Shown in pieces: positions 50,001 through 62,000 of a stretch of 64,000 nt of DNA. The position numbers were made by a program, and so were the translations under genes. The number at the start of each line of letters is the position of its first letter. Within the stretch, counting starts at the first letter, position 1. Below the pieces are notes generated by a model. The model made no database searches. It worked only from the letters and a program-made list of their open reading frames with translations, and was not told the DNA's origin. Source of the stretch: Cyclina sinensis (lineage: Eukaryota; Mollusca; Bivalvia; Venerida; Veneridae); assembly GCA_012932295.1 (NCBI GenBank), contig JAAONU010000017.1, positions 248,001 to 312,000 of the forward strand, read 5' to 3'.

Positions 50001-53000
50001 AAACAAGATGGAGTTTCTGGTGTCAAATGCATGCCGTTTGCTGGCCACATTTTCTTTCAAATGTTATGAACATTTGTCAAAATGTTTGCCTTGATAATAT
50101 ATAGAACTTGTTTGATTTTAACGATTCTCGAAAAGTAGGTCACAGGGTCAAAACAAAGAATTACTTTAATTTGTGAACACTCTTAAGGCCACATTTTCTT
50201 TCCAAATGTCATGAAACTTGTCAAAATGTTTGCCTTGAGGTCAAGTTTTATTATGGGCCATCTCTGTGAAAAACTAAGTCACGGAGTCAATACATAGATT
50301 ACCTTGTTTTTATTTATATAATGGTCATCAGGTTAAAGAGTAATCAGGTCATCATGGCTCTCTTGTTTATTTCATGATTATCATTATTTTGATATTCTAG
50401 GTTTACCGTGAAACACAGGTATTGGCGGTTAAACCACAGTACTCTATATTAGAGTTTCTATATACGTCGACATTAACTAATGGTCCTCCCTAACAGAGTT
50501 AGTATCAATCACCTGCGTGTTTAGAAAATTGTGGACCTTTTAAATAAAACAAATATATTCATATATAAATTAAGCCAAAGTGTTTCTATCAGAACTTAAA
50601 TAAAAGAAGCTAATATAATCATTTAGCCCCTTCGAAAAACAAATGCGTACACTATTCTTGTGTTGAACAGATTTATGTGTAAATTATTGACAAAAAGATT
50701 TTTTTTCAAAGGATCACATTACAGAATTTTAGTTTAAATCAACGTGTTATGAAGATCTCTTGTTGTTTTTGCTAGGGTTTCCATACTATGACAACAAGAA
50801 TAATAGAAGAAAAGAAGCAATCTGCAAGTAAAATATTTCATTTTGTGTGCAATAAGGAGTTACAGTTTCCTCTAATAAAAGTTGACATTGTTTTATTTAA
50901 GAACAGGGTTATAAAATAGATGGTCATAATTTGCATCATAACAAGACTAAAAAATTATCTCTGCAGCTGGTGTTTTGGCTGACTGTAAATTTTTAACACA
51001 TAGTGTTAAGTTTAAAATCAAAAGCGGATATTCCTGTTGTGTGATTTTTTTGTCGTGTGTGAGCTTTGTCCCGGCGTAATATGTGATGGACTAAATAACC
51101 AAAGATCATGACAAACGAGCTTGCGAAATGTTTTTGCAAAGTACGTAAAAACATGAAAATATGTTTCATGTACACCATAAGGTTTTATTAGCATTATTTT
51201 ATTTCATATAAAACATAAATTAAGTTAATTTGTCTTTCCAATTTATTAAGAGTGGGTATTATGCTTATTGATTTTGCACATACTTGTCTTTCTTTCTGTC
51301 AGTCTGTCAGTCCACCTGTCTGTATGTCTCTCCGTCTGTCAGTCCGTCTTTTCGTCTGTCTGTCATAAAGTTTGTCAGTGCAAATCTTCCTACATGTCAA
51401 AGGCTTGTTCTGATGTATCTGATTTATTAACAAAAATGATTCAAAGTGCAAGAAAATCATAAGCGTACAAAACATCTGTCTGAAAAGCTTAGTAACTTTG
51501 AAATTAATGACATGAATGAAACAGTCTCCTGGAATTAAAAAGAAACACCTAAAGTATCAATAGATATGCCCAGTTATTTTTTCGTTTCACACTAACAAAA
51601 AGAAGTATTTTACTGTGTATGGAATTTTGTAATATTTATATCTTTATTCGTGGTAACACTGACCATTCCACAGTTAAAGCCTTTGTTGTTCGAGTTGTCT
51701 CCAATAAAATATTATTGCCAAATGTTTATATTGTGCATCTCTATGATAGTACCGGTAGTTAACTATAATATAAAAAAAAATGTTTCTTTTTCATTGTGTT
51801 CCACTGTAAAGAATAGTTCAGGTGCAGATCAGTTCTTGTTGTGATTGAAACAAGACCAGTGTCAGGTTGGGCAATATATGCATGAAGGAAGCTATCACAA
51901 TATTTTCACCTTCATAATAACGTCTAATCAGTTTTAAATCCAATCAGCTGTAGAGAAATTTTTTCAGATAATACTAAAGGAGGAAATAACCATAAAGGTA
52001 ATACAGTTTACAGACTGACAAATTGATAGACAATATGTGCCAAAACACAGTACAATACTTCAGACATTTATAAAACGATGTGTATAAAGTTTACTGCCAA
52101 AAAGCTGAAAACCCCAAAGTTGTGGTACATGTATATACTATTAAATTAAGCAAGTTACCCTGAAACATATCTCAGCCCTCATGAAAATATGTCATGCGCA
52201 TTAATTCTTCATTAGAATGAACCATTAGAATGATATGTACCAAGTTTAATTGGAAGAGAGCAAAAACTCGCGTCTTTTGCTGCACAGGACTCTATATTAT
52301 ATACTGTTCACGAAAAGTAGGGGATATAATGTTATTTTGTTATGATATGGGAAACCTACTCCTTATAGGCAATCATTATGTATATTTTCACAATGGTCGT
52401 TCATGTGTAGATAGCGTGGTCACTAAAATATAGAAATATCGTTCAAATTTATGCTGCACGTGCAACTTAAAGACATGAGGGGTAGCACGCGAATTTTAAC
52501 ATTGATCGAAATCATGGTTATTGTGACTTTAGTTGGGCAATACTTCCAGAATACTGTGTCGTGTACACAAATTCACAATCAAATTTGCAATTGGAATTAT
52601 GAGACGCTAATGGAACGTCAACGTTGGTAGTCCATTTGTATGTTTCAGACCGAAAGTACACAGGCCCAGGCTGCAGATGATTTGAATGTTTTACAGTTCG
52701 TTGTCTGTCAATTGTGTTCGCGCTATCAAACAACTGGTGACGTGATTGATATCCAAAGAAGTGGACGTCAAAGATTTTAATTTTAATCAAGCTTTCCGTA
52801 ATTGAGCACTGACGGCCACAGGCGCAGACAATCTCAAATCGCCCTCACTTAAACGGTCTTAACAATGAGCGCCCTCAAGTGGTCTTGCTGTTGTCAGCAA
52901 GGTATCGTCATGAACGTTTGGTGTGTTATAGACATCGGTGTCGGTGGAATATTAACCAATCACGCGTGATGTACGAATCCAGATTCAATGTAGACATTCG

Positions 53001-56000
53001 TGATGGTCGAAGAAGAGTTTGGCGTCACCCAGGTGAACGTTTTCGAGCGCTGCTAGGGTTACCTAAGTTTGATATGGGGATAAATCCGTTATGGTATGGA
53101 TGACATCACTATGTCTGCCAGAACACAGCTACATGTGTGCCATGGCAGTGTTACTTGCCAGTACTACCGTTACAACATGTTGCGTCTGCATGTTGTCCCG
53201 TTTGCTCAAGAATTCATTTTCCAGGATGATACCGATAGGGCCCATAGGGAAAACTTGTCATTGCGTTCCTGAAGAGCAGCGTATCCGTACTTTACCATGG
53301 CCAGCGATGAGCCCGGCCTTTTCACCTGTTGAACAAGTGTAGGACATTCTTGGAAAATGTGTCCGAAGACGTGATCCTCCACCCAGAACGTTACGTGAGC
53401 TCGGTACGGTGCTGCAGGAAGAATGGAACAGAATCCCTCAGCACTCTATCAGTCGTCTTACTGTGAGTATGAGACGTCTTTACATAGCTGTTTTATACAA
53501 CAAAGGTGGTCCTACACGTTTACATAATTGAGGGCGTGTGAAAATGATGACGTTATCGTTTTGATTTCGGACGCTGTTTAAAGTACCCTAAAATGTCATG
53601 AAGAAATAAAATTTTCTATTAAAATGTGTGACTGGATTAGTTTAGTTGATTAAATAAATATCGAAAGGTAAGGGTTCTCTTAATTACTCACAATAACAAT
53701 ATTACCTACAATATCCACTACTTTTTGTGAACAGTATATATAACACCATACAGAATAACAAAGAGTGAAAACTTATACAGATAAAGCTGCCATATAGTTT
53801 TTTTCTCTTCTACCAAAATTACACATCAATGTTGACCATCCATGCAACTATGAAATAATTCTGAATAATTGTAAATAAAGGCATTGTATATAATCTAGCG
53901 CTTTAGCAGATGGGCAGACAGACAAAGTGACACCGTGCGTCTTAAAGATCTAAAGATGTTACACCAATTGGGGATGTAAAAAGTAAACAATACATAAAAT
54001 TGCAGCATAAAACTATGGTGTCTGACATTCTTTATCATTTCTTGAAAACGGCAATATATATTTGAAAATTCTACAGACGAGCAAGATGATTCATTTACAT
54101 TTTTGGCTTACACATTCAACTATATTCTACGGTGGCACAGAGGTGACATGCACAACCTATTTATTAATTGCACCTCTCTTTTTTTATCTCATTCCCAAGA
54201 GATACTAACTCGAGGAAACGACTTAGTATCCCGTTCCCACGAGTTACTAAATCATGGGAACGAGATAAGTAACTCGTGGGAACGAGATAAAAAAGAGGAG
54301 TAAAATTCTGAAACAAGTATCGCATTTGAAAAAAAAGAGTAGCGCAGTAAACAAAAGGAATCATGTTGTAACCTGTAAGCTATGTCGAGTGAATGAGTTA
54401 GCTATGTCGTGGGAACGAGAAAGCAAGATAGTGTGCTACACTTTTTTTCAAAGCAAACCTTTTTTAAATTGCACTTTCTTTTTTATCTCGTTCCCACGAG
54501 ATACTTACTCGATGGAACGACTTAGTATCACGCAGGAACGAGATATTAAGACGTTCCCACGACATAGCTTACTCGTTCCAACGAGTTAGTAAGACGTTCC
54601 CACGACATAGCTAACTCGTTCCCACGAGTTAGTAAGACGTTCCCTCGACATAGCTAACATGCAACTGTTTTTTTATAACACGTTTTTTTTTTATTTGCGC
54701 TACTCTTTTTTATTAAAATCCAATACTTTTTTTAGATTTGCATTTCTTTTTTATCCCGTTCCCACGACTTAGTAACTCGTGGGAACGAGATACTAAGTCG
54801 TTCCCTCGAGTTAGTATCTTGTGGAAACGAGATTTAAAAAATGTGAAGAGAAGAGAGTTGTCAGGGAATCAGTTCTTTGGCTTAGTGGTTCGAGTGTTGG
54901 CCTTCGATGCGCTAAGAGTGGAATTCCGCTCTGAGTTGTGAATTCTACAGTGCATTGCATGTTTCTGTTATGCTCTCTTGTTCGTAAAATGGGGTCTCGT
55001 CCGGGAAGACCTCTCCTGGACTTGGTTATAAAAATTAAATAAAAAAAATCAGGTTTTCTGTCTGATCATCTGTTCTAAAAATACACAAACCCTTTCGTCA
55101 TCACAAATGATGACTTTCTCAAGAGGGGATGTGTTACGGTCTAGTGCATACCTTTCTATAATTGTATAACAACTTTGGCTCAGTGGTTAGTGTTGGTCTT
55201 CGATGAGCTAAGATCAGACTTCGAATCCCGCTCTCGGTTGTGTATTCTACTATGCATTGCATCTTCCTGCATTCATCATCGGATAAGGGTTTGAAACCGT
55301 GGTGCAAGATTTTTCTCTTGGCTGGTTTTTGCAGGAGTGTTAGGATTTATCGATGTTCAGATATATATTTTTTTGTCAGCGGAGGTGCTCCTTCATGCAT
55401 GATTGAATTTTCAAGAAACCTTACAGAAATGTTCAGTGCCTAGCGCAGTTGGTGTAGTTATTTATCTTTTTATGATTTCCGCTTGACTGATTCTTCACGA
55501 GTTTTGGGATTTAATAGATTTATTTTCTTTTGTCGGCACCACTTCCCTTACAGTTACGGGAGTTTATTGACTTTGTGGTGGGAGACATGGCATTGCGTTT
55601 TTATATACATTATTTTAGTTATAATATGGCAATTTTCTCGTTCACTTTTCACCATAGATTTAGAAACTTCATTTATTTAGACTTTTGTCATTAGGTTGTT
55701 AAAATTTTTTTGTGTTGGCAGATGGAGAGGTCATTACTGAGACTGTATACATGATTCTTCCACCAGACACAGTGATAGATTCTGAACGAGCTACTGTCTC
55801 TGTTATTGGTATGTTTATTCTTATGGTTGTCTTTCAATTACTTAAGTGTTTTTATTTTGCGTTGGGATTAGGGTTAGGGTAAACACAGACGAAATACTGT
55901 TATGAATATCATTTCCATGAATTTCAAGATAATATACTGTTTTCATTGTACATTTCATCTTTACTTTTTTTATTTTTATGTATTGTCGTTAACAGGTGAC

Positions 56001-59000
56001 ATTATGGGCCCTACACTTTCCAATCTTAAAAATTTGCTACGAATGCCTTATGGCTGTGGAGAGCAAAATATGGCGTCCTGGACACCTAATATTTATACTC
56101 TGCAGTATCTAGAAAGTACTGGGCAGCTAACAAAAGAAATCGAGGAAAAGGCCAAAGGCTACATGAGAGTCGGTAAAAGATATTATTTTTTAATATATTG
56201 AAAGGAGCACGTTTCGTAATTAGATTTTGATGCCCGCAAACACATACCATTTCTACCTGTTCATGATTATAAGTGTAGGGAAAAGCATACTTTTGCAATG
56301 CTAAATATGTCGCGAAGATGTTCATAAGAAGAATTTACTTTAAATATCGAAATTTAAGAACCTCTGTTGAAAAACTGCAAAATGGAACAAGAATCTTAAC
56401 TGCAAAAGAAATTGTTGTAAATCGACATCTACTCTATATTGTTATCATAGCTGTTTGTTCAGAAATAGACTATTGTAATTTTCTGGAATATAATTCTCGT
56501 TTTAAAAGACGGTTGTTAAAGCTTTGTTGTTAGCTTGATTATCTTTGATACGTTCCACTGATAACCAGTCAAATTGTAGCTTTAATAATGTAAAGACCGT
56601 AAAAGTAGGCCGTTTTCAATCTTAATTATAGACTTACTTTCTTTTTAAATTATTTTCATATATATAAAGTCATCATGATAGGGAACTTAAATATTAATAT
56701 GTTTACATACGCACATGCATAACATTCAGCAACATATCCTTGTTGATTTCTGCAATTATGTTTCGTCGTGTTGTCGGGACGAAAACACGACAGTACGACA
56801 GAACGACATTTTAACAAAATGTTAATGTTAATTTGGTCTTCGCCGGAAAAAAAATATTAGTAAAAAGATGTAGGTGAAAATTTTGTTAACAATAGGTTGC
56901 ATCGTAGGTAAGATTAAACTTAAAGAAGCGTTAAATCTTTCTGTGATTGATAAAATTCACCAGGCTTAAAGTGACTTAATGTTTGTATCAAGGTTATCAA
57001 CGACAAATGATGTATCGACATAGCAATTACTCCTATAGTGCATGGGGAGAGAACAGCTACTCGCAGCATTCTGGAAGTTCTTGGTTGACAGCTTTTGTTG
57101 TTAAGTCGATGGCTCAGTCGTCCCCCTACATTACAATTGACCAGGATGACGTTACCAACAGTGCACAATTTCTTGTAAATACCCAGCAAAGCGACGGGTG
57201 CTTTCCTCAAGTAGGGAACGTTCACAGCTCTTATCTGAAGGGCGGACTCAATGCGGGCAATCTTGCTGGACTTACTTCTTTTATACTCATTGCTTTACTA
57301 GAAGCCGATCATGACCAAGAGGTATGACACGAGATTTAATTCTATCTCTAACTGTTCGTAAATATATTTTCTGATTGACTGTATTTCAAAAGTTTGCGAA
57401 ATAACTTTCAGAAATTTAAATGGTTTAGTCATTTTTCATTTATCTGTAAAAGTTGTTTTTTAATGAACATACATTTGAATCCCAAAAGCCATGCTTTGAA
57501 AGACAGATGAAGTTTGAAATGATCAAGAATATTTTAAAGTGGTTTAAATCCTAGAGTAAAATTTTGTGATACACTCGAACTGATGGCAATATAAAACCGA
57601 CGTTGTCTTTTAAGAATGTTTACATTTTCAGTTTGCAAAGCCAATTTCTGACGGATTTTCCTCTTGTTTGGACAAGTTGGATGTATCTTCTACCGACACT
57701 TACACTCTAGCATTAATATTGTACGCCTACTCTGTCTATGACATTGATAGTGCACGTCGTGCTGAAGTTATGGCAGAACTTAACTCAAGAAAGATTCAAA
57801 ATGGTTTGGATATTTTCATTTCATTTGGAAACATGTATTAAAACAGAGGTCTATTAAGTTTGTTTGAGTGCATTTATATTTAATACTGTTGGTAATATAA
57901 TGTTAATTAAACTGTGTTGAATTCATGAGCTCAAGGCTGACCTTATAATTATAAATAACGTAACAAGTGGTTAGGAACAAGTTTCGTTATATTGCCTGCT
58001 GATTTAGAGTGATAAATGTTTAACGCTGTTCCCCTGAACGTTCCTCCGACTATGCTTATCGAAACTTACAAGAGCGACATTGCATTAAACAGCAAAATTA
58101 AGCATTCTAGAATAGTACGGTTACGTCAAATATCAAGGTTGTATTAGAGTGAAGTTGGTGATAAGGAACAATGAAATTATCCATCTGTTATGATTCCATA
58201 TTTTGGTTTAGTTTTCTGAACAAACGCAGCTAACGTAAAAAAGCAAATATCATGCTTTGAAACGGTCTAAAAGTCAGCTGAGCTGGTTTCCTTCTGATAT
58301 TTTTGGAAAACAATGCTAGTCAATTTTCTTTATTTTTCATTTGCGTAAACAACAAAAATCATTTTCATATACGACTGCACAAGGTCCTATAAACAAATTT
58401 CTTAGAAGACTCGGGGTTCAAACTATTAATATATCTGTTTTGGCTCAAACTATTGTCTCCCATCTTATTTTCAACAATTTAATTTCAAAAACTAGTTCAG
58501 CCGCTACGAAACAAACCATCAACAAGAAATGTTTGTAAAACATACATGCCCCCCACCTGCACCTAATTGCTTGTCGTTGGGCCAAAGCGTTCTCTAGTTA
58601 TTGATCAGAAACCGTTTTAAGAATCAAGGTCCCTGTGGCCTTGACCTTTGACCTAATGACCTCAAAATCAATAATGGTCATCTACTGGTGATGACCAACC
58701 AGCACACCAAGTTTGGTGAACCTAGATCAAAGTATTCTCTAGTTATTGATCGGAAACTGTTTTTAGGATGAAAGTCTCTTTGAGCTTGACCTTTGACCAA
58801 ATGACTTCAAAATCAATAGAAATCATCTACTTGTGATGACCAACCAGCATACAAAGTTTGGTGAACCTAGGTCAAAGCGTTCTCTAGTTATTGATCGGAA
58901 ACCGTTTTTAGGATCAAGGTCCCTGTGGCCTTGACCTTTGACCTAATGACCTCAAAATCAATACGGGTTATCTACTGGTAATGAACAACCAGCGTACAAA

Positions 59001-62000
59001 GTTTGGTAAACCTAGGTCAAAGCGTTCTCTAGTTATTGATCGGAAACCGTTTTTTGGATGAAAGTCTTTGTGATCTTGACCTTTTGATCTAATGACCTCA
59101 AAATCAATAGGGGTCTTTTAATTGTGATGACCAACCAGCATACCAAGTTTGGTGAACCAAGGTCAAAGCGTTCTCTAGTTATTGATCGGAAACCGTTTTT
59201 AAAATGAAGGTCCCTGTGACCTTGACCTTTGACCTAATGACCTGAAAATCAATAGGGTCATCTACTAGTGATGACAAACCAGCATACCAAGTTTGGTGAA
59301 CCTAGGTCAAAGCGTTCTCTAGTTATTGATCGGAAACTGTTTTAAGAATGAAAGTCTCTGTGATCTTGACCTTTGACCTAATAATCTCAAAATCGATAGG
59401 GGTCATCTACTGGTGATGACCAACCAGCATACCAATTTGGTGAACCTAGGTCAAAGCGTTCTCTAGTTATTGATCGGAAACGAAGTATCTACTGACGGAC
59501 GGACGGACCGACCGACATTTGCAAAACTATATGCCCCCCTCATCTTCGATGGGGGGCATAACCAGTCAAGGTATTGTACAAACTGTCTAAAAGACTCACA
59601 AGTCTTTAAATAATGAGTTTGATTGTAATGGCGATCTAAATGTTGAAAAATTTAGTTTATTCTTAACATAGCTAGGAAAGAAACTGCTTGGATTCTTACC
59701 AAAATGAGCAGAAAAAAACAAGATGTTGATTTAATCACACTAGCGCAAAAAATGAAATCTGTTCTATCTTTTATTGAACAAATATCAAAGGAATAATTTA
59801 AAGAAACACTATTAGGTAATATAGCGATAGGTATTAACTGAAAAAGAGCATACAGAAGTAAGTATAACAAACAAATTACTTTGAAAAGGTAGTACTTACC
59901 AAACGAACGGTATTAACTGAAAATGAGCATACAGAAGTAAGCATAACAAAAAAAATACTATGAAAAGGTGGTACTTACAAAACGAACGGTATTAACTGAA
60001 AATACGCATACAGAAGTAAGCATAACAAAAAAATTACTATGAAAAGGTGGTACTTACAAAACGAACGGTATTAACTGAAAATGAGCATACAGAAGTAAGC
60101 ATAACAAACAAATACTATGAAAAGGTGGTACTTACAAAACGAACGGTATTAACTGAAAATGAGCATACAGAAGTACGCATATCAAAAAAATTACTATGAA
60201 AAGGTGGTACTTACAAAACGAACGGTATTAACTGAAAATGAGCATACAGAAGTTAGCATCACAAACAAATTACTTTGAAAAGGTAGTACTTACAAAACGA
60301 ACGGTATTAACTGAAAATGAGCATACAGAAGTTAGCGTCACAAACAAATTACTTTGAAAAGGTAGTACTTACCAAACGAACGGTATTTACTGAAAATGAG
60401 CATACAGAAGTTAGCATCACAAACAAATTACTTTGAAAAGGTATAACTTATCGAACGATAGGTATTAACTGAAAAACAGCAAACAGAAGTTAGCATCACA
60501 AACAAATTACTTTGAAAAGGTAGTACTTATTGAACGATAAGTATTAACTGAAAAACAGCAAACAGAAGTTAGCACCACAAACAAATTACTTTGAAAAGGT
60601 AGTACTTATCGAACGATAGGTATTAACTGAAAAAAAGCATACAGAAGTTAGCATCACAAACAAATTACTTTGAAAAGGTAGTATTTATCGAACAATAGGT
60701 ATTAACTGAAAATGAGCATACAGAAGTTAGCATCACAAACAAATTACTTTGAAAAGGTAGTACTTATCGAACGATAGGTATTAACTGAAAATGAGCATAC
60801 AGAAGTTAGCATCACAAACAAATTACTTTGAAAAGGTACTACTTATCGAACGATAGGTATTAACTGAAAATGAGCATACAGAAGTTAGCATCACAAACAA
60901 ATTACTTTGAAAAGGTAGTACTTATCGAACAATAGGTATTAACTGAAAATGAGCATACAGAAGTTAGCATCACAAACAAATTACTTTGAAAAGGTACTAC
61001 TTATCGAACGATAGGTATTAACTGAAAAAAAGCATACAGAAGTTAGCATCACAAACAAATTACTATGAAAAGGTAGTACTTACCAAACGAACGGTATTAA
61101 CTGAAAAAGAGCATACAGAAGTAAGCATAACAAACAAATTACTATGAAAAGGTAGTACTTACCGAATTGCTGCTGTAAGTCGCATATGTTACATCTCTTT
61201 CTTAAAAGAAAGAAAAACTGTTAATTTATCATTGCTTTACTATCATTGTTGGTTCTAAAGTTTTTACATGACGAAATATTTGTCTTTAACGAGAGACTTC
61301 ATTATTTGAACACTTTCTGCTAAGTATTCCTAGATAAACTGTATAATTGGAGATTATTGTCTTTTCAAATTGTATTAATTACCTGTTATCCTCTGACATC
61401 ACGAAACTACGTTTCAAAAAAGTAATTAACAGGTGAAAGCTTATGTTTATATAATTTAAATTTTAAAGCATTAATTAATTTTGAATGTTTTTAGCATTTA
61501 CAATTATTCAAGTGTAGTTCTTAAGAAGTTTAGCAAATTTTCTTTTTTCTTACTTAATAAGAGGGATTAATATTCTGGCAAAGAGAAGGGGAGGAACAAA
61601 ACACAACTAACCCCTATACGTGGTACCGTGCACCTTCAGCCGAGGTAGAGATGACGGCGTACGTACTGTTGTCTATGTTAGTCGAGGGGCAAGATGCCAT
61701 AGGTGATGCTCTACCAATAGTCCAGTGGCTGACCAAGCAGAGAAACTCGTACGGTGGTTTCTCATCAACTCAAGTAATCAAGTGTTTTTTGTATTTGTGT
61801 AATTAGCTATTACAATTGTTTCAAGACATTGGTTCTATTACTAGAAAAAAAAGTTAAACCTATATTCATCATAAGAATTATCTTTTCTAAAATAACATTT
61901 TACTGTTTATAAAGACGTTGACTTAGGTATTTTAAACAGTCACAATCTATAAAAGACATTTCGAGTCAAGAATTAAAAAGCATCAGTAGACGGTTTATGC

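Noticed and set aside
52879..53342. Two small plus-strand ORFs as host genes
   Set aside because: Both are pieces of the broken Tc1-like transposase between matching inverted ends.
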